Below are positions 24,522 through 34,399 of a DNA stretch of 44,674 nucleotides, in pieces. Under the pieces are notes generated by a model, which did no database searches, had not been told where the DNA came from, and saw only the letters and a program-made list of their open reading frames with translations. The first letter of the stretch is position 1, and every line of letters begins with the position of its first letter. A program made the position numbers and the translations under genes. This DNA is from Altibacter sp. (GTDB lineage: Bacteria > Bacteroidota > Bacteroidia > Flavobacteriales > Flavobacteriaceae): positions 1 to 44,674 of the forward strand of contig NZTP01000007.1 in assembly GCA_002696485.1 (NCBI GenBank). Reading direction: 5' to 3'.

Positions 24522-25757
24522 ATGACGCCGGAAATTCTATTTTACACTATTATAGGCATATTGGTCCTTACATTTGGTATAGATACCATACTAGACTACC
24601 TAAATGCCAAACACTTTAACGATCCCGTACCCGAAGAATTAGAAGACGTTTACGATGAACCTACTTATCGGAAATCTCAGAAATACAAAAGCGAAAAGTA
24701 TCGTTTTGGACTCCTTTCCGGTACTTTCACACTGTTGCTTACGCTCTCTTTTTTCTTTCTCGATGGCTTTGCTTGGGTAGATAGCTGGGCCCGCTCATTT
24801 AGCGAGAATAGCATTGTGGTCGCCCTTATTTTCTTCGGAAGCATTCTTTTTGCCAGTGATCTGGTTAGCCTGCCTTTTAGTTATTACAATACCTTTGTAA
24901 TTGAAGAAAAATATGGCTTTAACAAAACAACCCTCTCAACGTTTTTTCTTGATAAGCTGAAGGGATGGGTGATGCTTGCCATCTTGGGCGGATCTCTGCT
25001 AGCTGCTATCATATGGTTTTATGAAACCACCGGACCTAATTTTTGGATCTATGCATGGGCGATCGTAACTGTGGTGACCATTCTTATGAACTTATTCTAC
25101 GCCAGGCTTATCGTGCCTATCTTCAATAAGCAAACACCCTTAGAACCCGGAGCCCTGCGTACTAAGATCGAAGCCTATGCACAAACGGTAGGTTTTCAAT
25201 TAGAAAAAATTTTTATAATTGACGGAAGCAAGCGAAGTACAAAGGCTAACGCTTATTTCTCTGGCTTCGGGACGGAAAAAAGAGTCACTTTATACGACAC
25301 GTTACTAAAGGACTTGGACGAGGAAGAGATTGTCGCTGTACTTGCACACGAGGTAGGACATTACAAGCGCAATCATATCATTATCAACTTGGTCATCTCG
25401 ATTCTTACTACAGGATTTACTTTCTGGTTGCTTTCATTATTAGTTGACAGCGCAGTACTTTCGAAAGCATTGAGCGTCGCGACACCGTCCTTTCATATAG
25501 GCTTGATCGCTTTCGGAGTTCTGTACTCCCCTATTTCTGAAGTGATCGGCCTTGTGCTTAATTACATCTCCCGAAAGTTTGAATTTCAAGCCGATAATTA
25601 CGCAAAAGCGACCTACAAGTACAAACCCTTGATTTCGGGTCTAAAAAAATTATCCCGCAATAACCTTAGCAACTTAACACCGCATCCGGCGTATGTTTTT
25701 GCCCACTACTCACACCCGCCGCTGTTGCAACGTTTTCAGAATTTAAAACGCAGATAG
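24522..25757 (+). CDS. M48 family metallopeptidase (Ste24-like CAAX protease)
   Basis: 411 aa. Integral membrane zinc protease. About seven hydrophobic segments surround the active site HEVGH (H276, E277, H280), and a third ligand is in EFQADNYA about 70 residues later. The N-terminal region (DDPVPEELEDVYDEPTYRKSQKY-like) is the CAAX prenyl protease N-terminal domain, so it belongs to the Ste24 branch and not HtpX. Bacteria lack prenylated CAAX proteins, so a membrane quality-control role is more likely; this is family-level inference. It lies 97 nt after the methyltransferase. Confidence 0.92.
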   Translation: MTPEILFYTIIGILVLTFGIDTILDYLNAKHFNDPVPEELEDVYDEPTYRKSQKYKSEKYRFGLLSGTFTLLLTLSFFFLDGFAWVDSWARSFSENSIVVALIFFGSILFASDLVSLPFSYYNTFVIEEKYGFNKTTLSTFFLDKLKGWVMLAILGGSLLAAIIWFYETTGPNFWIYAWAIVTVVTILMNLFYARLIVPIFNKQTPLEPGALRTKIEAYAQTVGFQLEKIFIIDGSKRSTKANAYFSGFGTEKRVTLYDTLLKDLDEEEIVAVLAHEVGHYKRNHIIINLVISILTTGFTFWLLSLLVDSAVLSKALSVATPSFHIGLIAFGVLYSPISEVIGLVLNYISRKFEFQADNYAKATYKYKPLISGLKKLSRNNLSNLTPHPAYVFAHYSHPPLLQRFQNLKRR

Positions 25758-25838
25758 CTGTTTAAATCCTTTGCGAAAGCGCAGCATTGAGGGATAACTT
25801 TTGTTGTTTGTTCCATTGGTAAATTGTACTTTAGAGGT

Positions 25839-28046
25839 ATGACAGAAGAGGTGCTAGAAGCAGAGAAAAAAGAGCTCGCCAAACAGTATAAGCAATTATT
25901 GAAGATCAGTTATCGTACGCTTTCGGGCGATGATAAGAAGTTGATCCGATCTGCCTTTGATGTTGCCGTAGACGCACATAAAGACCAACGGCGAAAATCG
26001 GGTGAAGCTTATATTTTCCATCCTATTGCTGTAGCGAAGATCGTAGCTTCCGAAATAGGTTTGGATGCAACCTCTATTGCGGCCGCTTTGCTTCATGACG
26101 TTGTGGAGGACACTTCCTATTCATTGGCAGATATCGAACAAATGTTTGGAGAGACCATAGCGCGTATTGTCGACGGACTCACTAAGATATCGAACATGCC
26201 GTATGACAAAGATGTGTCGTTACAGGCAGAGAATTTCAGAAAAATGCTGCTTACCTTGAATGAGGATATTCGCGTGATCATCATTAAAATAGCCGACAGA
26301 CTCCACAACATGCAAACCATGGAGTCGATGCCTGCAGAAAAACAGGCAAAGATCGCTTCCGAAACGCTTTATATTTACGCTCCTATGGCCCATCGTATCG
26401 GGCTTTACAATATTAAAACGGAATTAGAGGATCTAGGTCTAAAATATACCGAACCTGAGGTGTATGAAGACATTCACAGTAAGATACGTGAAAGCAAGGA
26501 GAAACAAGATGAGTATATTGACACCTTTTCTCAGATCCTCAAAGATTCTTTGGATGCCGAAAATCTGGACTATACCATCAAAGGACGCCCTAAATCCATC
26601 TTTTCCATCCGCAGAAAGATGATGTCACAAAATGTGAGCTTTGACGAAGTGTACGACAAGTTTGCAGTACGAATTATCTACAAGAGCGATACCATAGAAG
26701 CCGAAAAATTTCTAGCTTGGAAGATTTACTCTATAGTCACCGACCATTTTAGACCCAACCCCAGTAGGCTTCGCGACTGGATTTCCTCTCCAAAATCAAC
26801 AGGTTACGAAGCCCTTCATATCACGGTAATGGGTCCAAAAGGGAGATGGGTAGAGGTACAGATTCGCAGTGAACGTATGAACGAAATCGCCGAAAAAGGG
26901 TATGCAGCGCATTATAAGTACAAGAACAAGGAAAAAGAGGACGGCGGACTTGACGACTGGTTGAATAAGTTACAAGATACCCTTGAAAATGCCGAGATCA
27001 ATGCGGTTGATTTTGTGGAAGAATTTAAATTGAATCTCTACGCAAAAGAGATCTTTGTTTTTTCTCCCAAAGGAGACCTTTACTCATTACCAAAAGGGTC
27101 AACGGCTTTGGATTTCGCTTTTCACATCCATACCGAAGTAGGGCTACATACTCGGGGTGCCAAGGTCAATGGTAGGTTGGTTCCCTTAAGCCATGAGCTG
27201 AAGAGCGGTGATCAAGTAGATATCATGACTTCCGAAAAAGCCAAACCTACAGTCAACTGGTTGGACTACGCCACCACAGGGCGCGCAAGATCCAAGATCA
27301 AATCCTCTTTAAAAGAAGAGCAAAAGCAAATTGCCGAAGAAGGCAAAGCGGTATTGGCACGCAAGCTTAAGTCATTAAAAATAACGCTCGACGAGAAGAC
27401 TATTAATCAGCTTGTGGTGTATTTTAAAGTTAAAACTAGTTTAGACCTGTTTTACCGCGTAGGCGCAGGGATTATAGACAATCAAAAATTAAAGGATTTT
27501 GCCGCTTCCCGAAGCAATGCCTTTGTAAGTTTCTTTAAGAACCGTATCCGAAAGCCCGGAAATCTTGAAGAGATAAATAAAGACGAGATCACCGAAAAAT
27601 TTGACCAACTCGTGTTTGGCAAAGAAGAAGAAAAATTGGATTACAAGATGTCCAATTGTTGCAATCCTATTCCCGGAGACGACGTTTTTGGCTTTGTAAC
27701 CGTGAACGAAGGAATTAAAGTGCATAAGAAGAATTGTCCCAATGCAGTGCAACTTCGAAGTAATTACAGTTATCGCATCATGCCGGCAAAATGGATCGAT
27801 TCTACACAGCGTGAGTTCAAAGCAGAACTTTCTATTACAGGAATTGATACAATTGGTTTGGTGAACGAAGTGACCAAGGTGATCTCTAACAACCTCCACA
27901 TTAATATGAAAAGTGTTCATTTTGATAGTAATGACGGAGTTTTTACCGGAAAGATTGTGGTCATAGTAAAGAACAAATCCATTCTTGACAACCTTGTAGA
28001 AAACATAAAAAAAATAAACGGAATTGATAAAGTTACACGCTCATAA
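25839..28046 (+). CDS. Bifunctional (p)ppGpp synthetase/hydrolase (RelA/SpoT family)
   Basis: 735 aa from the ATG at 25839 (a TTG 15 nt earlier is rejected). Domain order is standard for long RSH enzymes: an HD hydrolase with AALLHDVVEDT and IKIADRLHNM; a synthetase with GRPKSIFSIRRKM, the VYDKFAVRIIY region, STGYEALHITV and VEVQIRSERM; TGS (VFSPKGDLYSLPKGSTALDFAFHIHTEVG); a zinc-finger-like segment with MSNCCNPIPGDDV; and a C-terminal ACT domain. Both catalytic centres look intact, so it should make and degrade (p)ppGpp. Upstream, TTTG (25807-25810) and TACTTTAG (25827-25834) form a weak promoter. Confidence 0.95.
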   Translation: MTEEVLEAEKKELAKQYKQLLKISYRTLSGDDKKLIRSAFDVAVDAHKDQRRKSGEAYIFHPIAVAKIVASEIGLDATSIAAALLHDVVEDTSYSLADIEQMFGETIARIVDGLTKISNMPYDKDVSLQAENFRKMLLTLNEDIRVIIIKIADRLHNMQTMESMPAEKQAKIASETLYIYAPMAHRIGLYNIKTELEDLGLKYTEPEVYEDIHSKIRESKEKQDEYIDTFSQILKDSLDAENLDYTIKGRPKSIFSIRRKMMSQNVSFDEVYDKFAVRIIYKSDTIEAEKFLAWKIYSIVTDHFRPNPSRLRDWISSPKSTGYEALHITVMGPKGRWVEVQIRSERMNEIAEKGYAAHYKYKNKEKEDGGLDDWLNKLQDTLENAEINAVDFVEEFKLNLYAKEIFVFSPKGDLYSLPKGSTALDFAFHIHTEVGLHTRGAKVNGRLVPLSHELKSGDQVDIMTSEKAKPTVNWLDYATTGRARSKIKSSLKEEQKQIAEEGKAVLARKLKSLKITLDEKTINQLVVYFKVKTSLDLFYRVGAGIIDNQKLKDFAASRSNAFVSFFKNRIRKPGNLEEINKDEITEKFDQLVFGKEEEKLDYKMSNCCNPIPGDDVFGFVTVNEGIKVHKKNCPNAVQLRSNYSYRIMPAKWIDSTQREFKAELSITGIDTIGLVNEVTKVISNNLHINMKSVHFDSNDGVFTGKIVVIVKNKSILDNLVENIKKINGIDKVTRS

Positions 28047-28051
28047 TTGAG

Positions 28052-28059
28052 TAACTTTG
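28052..28059 (+). promoter_or_regulatory. -7 promoter box of the Fur-family gene
   Basis: TAACTTTG is a perfect TAnnTTTG match, ten nt before the ATG at 28070 and within the 23-bp gap after relA/spoT. It suggests the regulator can be transcribed separately. Confidence 0.45.
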
Positions 28060-28069
28060 CTGCTTTGCA

Positions 28070-28537
28070 ATGAGTTCGAAAACAGACCAAAATAATCAAG
28101 CGATCGTCAAGAATGTCTTTACAGGCTTTTTAGAAGAGAAAGGCCATCGTAAAACACCGGAACGCTATGCCATCCTGCAAGAGATCTACGACCACGATGA
28201 TCACTTCGATATTGAATCTTTGTATATCAATATGAAGAATAAGAACTATCGCGTGAGTCGTGCTACCTTGTACAATACTATTGAACTTTTGTTAGAATGC
28301 GGCTTGGTTCGTAAACATCAATTTGGTCAAAACCAAGCTCATTACGAAAAATCGTATTTCGATCGCCAACACGATCATATCATCCTTTCTAATGGAGAAG
28401 TGATAGAGTTCTGCGATCCACGTATTCAAACTATAAAAAAGACTATCGAAGAGGTTTTCGATATAGAAATTACAAAACATTCGTTGTATTTCTACGGAAA
28501 CAGAAAAACACCCGATGCAACACGGGGCAATTCTTAA
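28070..28537 (+). CDS. Fur family transcriptional regulator
   Basis: 155 aa. N-terminal winged helix ([47 protein letters not shown]) and a dimerisation/metal domain with [10 protein letters not shown]-like His residues ([21 protein letters not shown]) and a final SLYFYG. The paired CxxC structural-zinc cysteines of E. coli Fur are absent: only one Cys (in EFCD) is in that area. So it could be Fur, Zur or PerR; the metal cannot be assigned. It lies six bases before purA, so regulator and purine enzyme share a transcript. Confidence 0.9.
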   Translation: MSSKTDQNNQAIVKNVFTGFLEEKGHRKTPERYAILQEIYDHDDHFDIESLYINMKNKNYRVSRATLYNTIELLLECGLVRKHQFGQNQAHYEKSYFDRQHDHIILSNGEVIEFCDPRIQTIKKTIEEVFDIEITKHSLYFYGNRKTPDATRGNS

Positions 28538-28543
28538 ATAACT

Positions 28544-29815
28544 ATGGCAGTAGACTTACTACTCGGATTACAATGGGGAGACGAAGGAAAAGGAAAGATC
28601 GTCGACGTACTTACCAAAAACTATGATATCATCGCGCGCTTTCAAGGAGGACCCAACGCCGGCCACACCTTAGAATTCGACGGCATTAAACATGTTTTGC
28701 ACACCATTCCCAGTGGCATCTTCCACGATAATGCCGTGAATTTGGTAGGGAATGGGGTCGTGATCGACCCTGTGATCTTTAAAAAGGAATTGGACAATCT
28801 GGCAAAATTCAACAGAGACTTTACCAAAAATCTGCTTATTTCCAGAAAAGCCCATCTTATTTTACCCACACATCGTCTACTGGACGCAGCTTCCGAAGCT
28901 TCCAAAGGAAAGGCCAAGATTGGCTCCACGCTTAAAGGAATTGGCCCTACCTATATGGATAAGACAGGCCGCAACGGAATTCGTGTAGGAGACCTTGAAT
29001 TGAGCAACTGGCAAGATAAATACCGCAATCTGGCAAATAAACATGAAGCCATGATCGATTTTTACAATGTCGATCTTCAATACAACTTGGCCGAGCTGGA
29101 AGCCGAATTCTTCGAAGCCATTGAAGTGCTTAAAACACTTCAGTTTATTGACAGTGAAGAATACCTGCACCAAGCTCAGAAGAATAATAAAACCATACTT
29201 GCTGAAGGAGCCCAAGGTTCTTTACTAGATATCGATTTTGGAACGTACCCGTTTGTAACCTCATCGAACACAACGGCTGCCGGTGCGTGCACGGGATTGG
29301 GCGTGGCTCCGGGAGCGATCAACGAAGTATTCGGGATCTTTAAAGCATACACCACCCGCGTTGGGAGCGGACCGTTCCCCACCGAACTCTTTGATAGCTA
29401 TGGAGAAACCATGGGCCGCGTAGGAAACGAATTTGGTGCTACTACCGGCCGACCCAGACGTTGTGGCTGGTTGGATCTTGTCGCATTAAAGTACGCTGTT
29501 CAAGTGAATGGCGTCACACAACTCATGATGATGAAAGGGGATGTATTGAGCGGTTTCGATAAGCTGAAAGTCTGTACTGCCTACAATTATAAGGGAGAAA
29601 AGATAACACACCTCCCCTATAATATCGAAGCTGAGAACGTAACTCCTATCTATACCGAAATGGAAGGTTGGAAAGAGGATCTTACCAAGATGAACGACGC
29701 ATCTCAACTGCCAAAAGCCTTAAACAACTATATAGCATTCCTGGAAAAGGAACTGGAAGTACCTATCAAGATCGTTTCGGTAGGTCCGGACAGAACTCAA
29801 ACGATCCACAGATAA
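28544..29815 (+). CDS. purA: Adenylosuccinate synthase
   Basis: 423 aa, the usual length. GTP-dependent conversion of IMP and aspartate to adenylosuccinate, the first committed AMP step. Seen: the GDEGKGK P-loop variant, NAGHT with the catalytic His, GANGSLLD-like EGAQGSLLDIDFGTYPFVTSSNT, the ATTGRPRRCGWLD substrate loop, and the terminal VGPDRTQTI. It follows the Fur-family gene directly and precedes the OstA-like gene by 19 bases. Confidence 0.97.
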   Translation: MAVDLLLGLQWGDEGKGKIVDVLTKNYDIIARFQGGPNAGHTLEFDGIKHVLHTIPSGIFHDNAVNLVGNGVVIDPVIFKKELDNLAKFNRDFTKNLLISRKAHLILPTHRLLDAASEASKGKAKIGSTLKGIGPTYMDKTGRNGIRVGDLELSNWQDKYRNLANKHEAMIDFYNVDLQYNLAELEAEFFEAIEVLKTLQFIDSEEYLHQAQKNNKTILAEGAQGSLLDIDFGTYPFVTSSNTTAAGACTGLGVAPGAINEVFGIFKAYTTRVGSGPFPTELFDSYGETMGRVGNEFGATTGRPRRCGWLDLVALKYAVQVNGVTQLMMMKGDVLSGFDKLKVCTAYNYKGEKITHLPYNIEAENVTPIYTEMEGWKEDLTKMNDASQLPKALNNYIAFLEKELEVPIKIVSVGPDRTQTIHR

Positions 29816-29834
29816 CATACGGTTTCGTTGATAG

Positions 29835-31640
29835 TTGACGTTTACACATAAAACACGCTTTTTGAAACTATCAAGATACATAGTCCTGTTTGTCCTTTTT
29901 TTCTTCGGAAGTGTTACGAAAGCACAAACCGATAAGGAAAAGACAGTGGTTTCCGTTCAATCGGGTTATCTGGAAAAAAAACCCGAATTTCCCGATGCTG
30001 TCATTTATACCAAGGATGAAGCCGGTCAGGTATACATCATTCACGAAGGGGTTGAGATGTGGTGCGATCAAGCCTTTGTTTATTTAAAGGACAATTTTGT
30101 AAAAGCCTACGGAACGGTACGCATCACACAAGGCGATACTGTATCCATGAACAGCAAATATGCCGAGTATAACGGTAATACACAATTTGCTTTTGCCAGT
30201 GGTGATGTTTTGCTTACTGAACCCAAGACTACCCTCCGTACAGATACGCTATATTTTGATCGTATAAAACAACAGGCGTATTATCGCACCGGGGGAACCG
30301 TACGCGATACTGCGAGTACCCTCACCAGCCGCATTGGCAGATATTTCGCTGAGACAAAAAAATACCAGTTCTTATCGGATGTTAATATCGTAAATCCGAA
30401 ATATACGGTTCACAGTCCGCAACTGGATTTCTATTCCGAAACCGGGGGTGCGTATCTCTATGGCGAATCCACTATTGTAAGTGAGACGAGTACGGTATAC
30501 TGTGAACGTGGGTATTACGACACTCGAAATGACACCGGTTATTTTGTGAAGAATTCTAGGGTCGATTACAACAACAGGATTTTGTACGGTGACAGTATCT
30601 ATTTCGACAGGAACAAGAGCTTTGCCTCGGCTACTAATAATATTCGTGTTCTGGACACGCTCAACAAAAGCATTATAAGAGGCCATTACGCTGAAGTTTT
30701 TCGGGACAAAGACTCCGTTTTTATCACAAAACGAGCCGTTGCAGTTACGCTTAGAGACAACGACTCTATCTATGTACATGCGGACACCCTGCAAGTGACG
30801 GGAAAGCAGGACCAACGTATCATCAAAGGGTTTTACAGGGCGAGACTCTTTAAAAAAGGGCTGCCGGGCGAAGATCCTACCAGCGGGAAATGTGATTCCA
30901 TCTATGTCAATGAACAGAAAGGTATTACCAAATTACTTCGGAATCCTGTCCTGTGGAGTGGTGAGAATCAAATGATAGGCGATACCATCCATATACTTTC
31001 CAACACCAAAACCGAAAAGCTTGATACGCTCAAGGTTTTCAATAATGCTTTTTTAATACAAAAGGACAGTGCGGGATATAATCAGGTGTCGGGAGAGCGC
31101 CTTATAGGCTTATTTACCAATAACGAGTTGGATACGGTGAATATCATCAAGAATGCGCAGGTAATCTATTATCCGCGTAATGACAAACAGGAACTTATTG
31201 GTATTAATAATACGGTCTCTAGTGCTATTCAGCTTTATTTGGAAGCACAGCAAATAAGTGGCATAAAGTTTATAAAACAAGCAAAAGGGAAGATCTATCC
31301 GCCTTCCGAATTCCCGGTGAACGCACGGCTTTTACCCGGATTTAATTGGAGAGGCGACGAGCGATTGTTTTCGGTGAGTGATCTCTTTAAAGGCAAGCCC
31401 GCTCCCATACTGCCCAAGATAAAAGGAATTCCTCTGCCTAAAGATGAAGGGGCCTTTTTTGATGACCTATCGGAAGAAGACCTTGACATTCCCGAAGCAT
31501 CTAAGTTAAAACCGAAGGACTTACAAAACGATCCTGAAGCACCTCAACCCTTGACAGAGGATTCGGAAGAAGAAGATGGGGTTTCAAAAAAAGACAGTGT
31601 AGGAAATAAAAGACCTTCAGCAAAAAAAGACAATAGGTGA
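29835..31640 (+). CDS. OstA/LptA-like organic-solvent-tolerance protein
   Basis: 601 aa. No ATG is available before residue 75, so translation should begin at TTG (29835) or at a second TTG (29862). Both retain the signal peptide ending near VTKAQ. The body is a long run of beta strands with the LptA/OstA pattern (EMWCDQAFVYLKDNFVKAYGTVRITQGDTVSMNSKYAEYNG, TTLRTDTLYFD). This suggests a periplasmic beta-jellyroll similar to LPS transport proteins, longer than LptA (about 185) and without the LptD barrel. The C-terminal 90 residues are Pro/Glu/Asp/Lys-rich and disordered. It overlaps the aminotransferase gene by one base in TGATG. Confidence 0.85.
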   Translation: MTFTHKTRFLKLSRYIVLFVLFFFGSVTKAQTDKEKTVVSVQSGYLEKKPEFPDAVIYTKDEAGQVYIIHEGVEMWCDQAFVYLKDNFVKAYGTVRITQGDTVSMNSKYAEYNGNTQFAFASGDVLLTEPKTTLRTDTLYFDRIKQQAYYRTGGTVRDTASTLTSRIGRYFAETKKYQFLSDVNIVNPKYTVHSPQLDFYSETGGAYLYGESTIVSETSTVYCERGYYDTRNDTGYFVKNSRVDYNNRILYGDSIYFDRNKSFASATNNIRVLDTLNKSIIRGHYAEVFRDKDSVFITKRAVAVTLRDNDSIYVHADTLQVTGKQDQRIIKGFYRARLFKKGLPGEDPTSGKCDSIYVNEQKGITKLLRNPVLWSGENQMIGDTIHILSNTKTEKLDTLKVFNNAFLIQKDSAGYNQVSGERLIGLFTNNELDTVNIIKNAQVIYYPRNDKQELIGINNTVSSAIQLYLEAQQISGIKFIKQAKGKIYPPSEFPVNARLLPGFNWRGDERLFSVSDLFKGKPAPILPKIKGIPLPKDEGAFFDDLSEEDLDIPEASKLKPKDLQNDPEAPQPLTEDSEEEDGVSKKDSVGNKRPSAKKDNR

Positions 31641-32827
31641 TGTTAGAGGATTTTATTTCATATCAGGCGCAAACGACTCCACATCCTTTAGCTATGGAAG
31701 TATCGCATGCCAAAGGGAGTTATATTTTTGACAGGTCGGGTAAACGGTACTTGGATTTTGTTGCGGGCGTTTCGGCTTGTTCCTTAGGACATTGTCATCC
31801 GCGTGTGGTCAATGCTGTAAAAGAACAACTCGACCGCTATATGCACGTGATGGTCTATGGAGAGTATATTCAGTCGCCTGCCGTGGCCCTAGCAAAACTG
31901 CTTGCTAAAAACCTTCCGAAACCTTTAGAAACAACATATTTGGTAAACAGTGGCACCGAAGCGATCGATGGCGCGATAAAATTGGCTCGACGGGTCACCG
32001 GACGCGCGGAGATTCTGTATGCGCATCACGCTTATCACGGTAACACCTATGGTGCCCTAAGTGTTATGGGTTTTGAAGAACGAAAAACCCCTTTTGGCCC
32101 TTTATTGCCGCATTGCCACCCCATTGCGTTCAATTCAGAAAAAGACCTTGAAAGAATCACCACAAAAACAGCGGCGGTCATTTTAGAGACCATTCAAGGC
32201 GGGGCAGGTTTCGTAGTGCCCGAAAATGATTATTTAAAGAAAGTGCGTGAGCGCTGTGATACAACGGGGACTTTATTAATATTGGATGAGATACAACCCG
32301 GTTTTGGAAGAACAGGAACACTCTTCGGGTTCGAACACTATAATTGTATACCGGACATTTTGGTCATGGGAAAAGGTATGGGCGGCGGACTTCCCATTGG
32401 TGCCTTTTCCGCTTCACGGGAACACATGCTTACCCTTAGCGATCAACCGAAATTGGGTCATATTACTACCTTTGGTGGTAATCCTGTAATTGCTGCAGCG
32501 GCATTGGCAACATTAAAAGAGATTACCCAAACCGATCTTATGGAGCAGGTGTCTCGCAAGGAAAAATTATTCCGGAAATTACTGAAGCATCCGTTAATAC
32601 AGGAAGTACGCGGCAAAGGTCTCATGTTGGCTGTGATGATGGAATCTTCGGAAATGGCTTCAGAAATAATACTAGCCTGCCAAGAAAAAGGATTGATCCT
32701 CTTCTGGTTGCTTTTTGAAGGCAGAGCGATACGCATTACCCCGCCTTTAACAATTTCAGAAGTCGAAATAACCGAAGGGTGTGACATTCTGACCGAAGTA
32801 CTTGATTCCCTTCAGAAAAAAATATAG
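31640..32827 (+). CDS. Class III PLP-dependent aminotransferase
   Basis: 395 aa from the ATG at 31640, which overlaps the previous stop (TGATG); a GTG one codon earlier is less likely. Fold type I features: VNSGTEAIDGAIKLARR phosphate loop, AHHAYHGNTYGALS, the LILDEIQPGFGRTG Asp that binds the pyridine nitrogen, and the Schiff-base Lys in VMGKGMGGGLPIG. It belongs with the acetylornithine/ornithine/4-aminobutyrate group; the substrate is not decided by sequence. There is no arg gene cluster nearby, so argD is not proposed. Confidence 0.9.
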   Translation: MLEDFISYQAQTTPHPLAMEVSHAKGSYIFDRSGKRYLDFVAGVSACSLGHCHPRVVNAVKEQLDRYMHVMVYGEYIQSPAVALAKLLAKNLPKPLETTYLVNSGTEAIDGAIKLARRVTGRAEILYAHHAYHGNTYGALSVMGFEERKTPFGPLLPHCHPIAFNSEKDLERITTKTAAVILETIQGGAGFVVPENDYLKKVRERCDTTGTLLILDEIQPGFGRTGTLFGFEHYNCIPDILVMGKGMGGGLPIGAFSASREHMLTLSDQPKLGHITTFGGNPVIAAAALATLKEITQTDLMEQVSRKEKLFRKLLKHPLIQEVRGKGLMLAVMMESSEMASEIILACQEKGLILFWLLFEGRAIRITPPLTISEVEITEGCDILTEVLDSLQKKI

Positions 32828-32908
32828 CGAGCAGCCCTTTGATTCTCAAGAAACTAAATGCTAAAAATTCTGTTAATAAGCCTGTTAACAACAATCGCGG
32901 CATAACTA

Positions 32909-32937
32909 TTGAATTCCTTATTACATTATTATCTTTA
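32909..32937 (+). promoter_or_regulatory. Promoter of the TPR/DUF368 region
   Basis: TTG (32909-32911), then 18 nt, then TATCTTTA (32930-32937), one mismatch from TAnnTTTG. It sits in the 139-bp gap after the aminotransferase, 29 nt before the TPR start codon. Confidence 0.5.
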
Positions 32938-32966
32938 AAATAGAAGAAACAGTTAAACCGCTGCGT

Positions 32967-34352
32967 ATGCAATTGAGCCCTAACGAGCATAACAACTTCT
33001 CACTTACCCGATTTGAATCCATGCTAAAAACTAATAGTGTCCTCTTCTTCGACTCTGAAGAATTCGAAGAGATCATTCACTATTATCTTGAAAATGGAAA
33101 GATCGCCCTTGCCAAGAAGGCGACCAAACTGGGTTTGGAGCAACATCCTTCCTCTACAAATCTCAAACTCTTTCGGATTGAGATGTACATTTTTGAGGAT
33201 CAACTGGACACTGCCGAAGCATTGTTGGACGAACTCTATGTGCTGGAACAGTCTAACGAGGAGATCTATATTCAAAAAGCAAATATTTACTCCCGACGCG
33301 ATAAGCATAAGGAAGCGATACAGCTTTTAGAGCAAGCCTTGGAGATCACTGCAGACCAAGCAGATGTGCTGTCCTTACTAGGTATGGAATATCTTTTTCT
33401 GGAAGACTTTCAAAATGCAAAGCACTATTTTATGAAGTGTCTGGAAGAGGATGAGCAAGATTATTCGGCGCTTTACAACATAATCTACTGTTTTGATTTC
33501 CTTGAAGAACATGAAGCTGCCATTGATTACCTCAATGACTTCTTAAACAAGAACCCGTATTGTGAGGTTGCGTGGCACCAAATTGGTAAACAGTACATGG
33601 AGCTTAAGGACTACAAGAAAGCCTTGGCTTCTTTCGATTTTGCCATCATAAGTGACGATAAGTTTATTGGTGCATATCTTGAAAAAGGCAAAGTGCTGGA
33701 GCGCTTGAAACTGTTCAATGAGGCCATTGATAGTTATACCATAACGCTGGGCCTAGACGATCCCACTTCATTTGCCTTACTTCGTATAGGAAAGTGCTAT
33801 GAGAAATTGGGTGATGCCGAACTTGCTTTACAATTCTACACAAAATGTGTGGAGGAGGATGCTCTTTTGGACAAAGGATGGATTGCCATTACCGACTTCT
33901 ACTTTAAGCGTAAGAATTATCAAAAAGCATTCTACTATATTGATAAAGCCATCAATATCGATAGTGAGAATGTACTGTATTGGAAACGTTATGCAAAGAT
34001 TAGCAATAGGCTAAGTAAATTTGAAGAGGCCGAGCATGGTTTTAGACGATCCATAGAGCTTGGCAATTACGAATTGGAAACCTGGCTCTCGCGAACCGAC
34101 ATCCTTATTCGATTAGGAGAATATGAAGCTGCCGTGAACAATCTCCTTCAAGCCATGGAATTCTATCCCGAAAATGCCGAAATCGAATACCGACTTGCGG
34201 GTTTATTCTACTATCTCAATGAAGACAACAAAGGCGAATTCCATTTAAAGAATGCACTTTCTCACGATCCTGAATACATCTTAATAATTGAAGAATTGTT
34301 CCCAACGGTCTTCCAAAATAAGCGAGTGAAAGAAATTATAAAAAGTCACTAG
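32967..34352 (+). CDS. Tetratricopeptide-repeat protein
   Basis: 461 aa, no signal peptide or transmembrane helix, so probably cytoplasmic. About ten TPR-like helical pairs run through the protein (ADVLSLLGMEYLFLEDFQNAKHYF, VAWHQIGKQYMELKDYKKALASFDFAI, AYLEKGKVLERLKLFNEAIDSY, ALLRIGKCYEKLGDAELALQFYTKCVE, ENAEIEYRLAGLFYYLNEDNKGEFHL). It should act as a protein-interaction scaffold; the partner is unknown. It is followed by the DUF368 pair, where TPR genes are commonly found in flavobacteria (from memory). Confidence 0.88.
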   Translation: MQLSPNEHNNFSLTRFESMLKTNSVLFFDSEEFEEIIHYYLENGKIALAKKATKLGLEQHPSSTNLKLFRIEMYIFEDQLDTAEALLDELYVLEQSNEEIYIQKANIYSRRDKHKEAIQLLEQALEITADQADVLSLLGMEYLFLEDFQNAKHYFMKCLEEDEQDYSALYNIIYCFDFLEEHEAAIDYLNDFLNKNPYCEVAWHQIGKQYMELKDYKKALASFDFAIISDDKFIGAYLEKGKVLERLKLFNEAIDSYTITLGLDDPTSFALLRIGKCYEKLGDAELALQFYTKCVEEDALLDKGWIAITDFYFKRKNYQKAFYYIDKAINIDSENVLYWKRYAKISNRLSKFEEAEHGFRRSIELGNYELETWLSRTDILIRLGEYEAAVNNLLQAMEFYPENAEIEYRLAGLFYYLNEDNKGEFHLKNALSHDPEYILIIEELFPTVFQNKRVKEIIKSH

Positions 34353-34373
34353 ACCTTGTCAGGTTTATTTATG

Positions 34374-34381
34374 TATTTTTG
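34374..34381 (+). promoter_or_regulatory. -7 promoter box of the first DUF368 gene
   Basis: TATTTTTG is a perfect TAnnTTTG match, 18 nt before the ATG at 34400. TTG at 34356-34358 lies only 15 nt upstream, short for a -33 element. It also argues against translation from the TTG that overlaps it (34379). Confidence 0.45.
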
Positions 34382-34399
34382 AAGGGTAACCAAAAACGT

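Noticed and set aside
31640-32827. argD (acetylornithine aminotransferase)
   Set aside because: The fold and motifs fit class III in general, but no other arginine gene is near and the substrate residues cannot be judged by eye.
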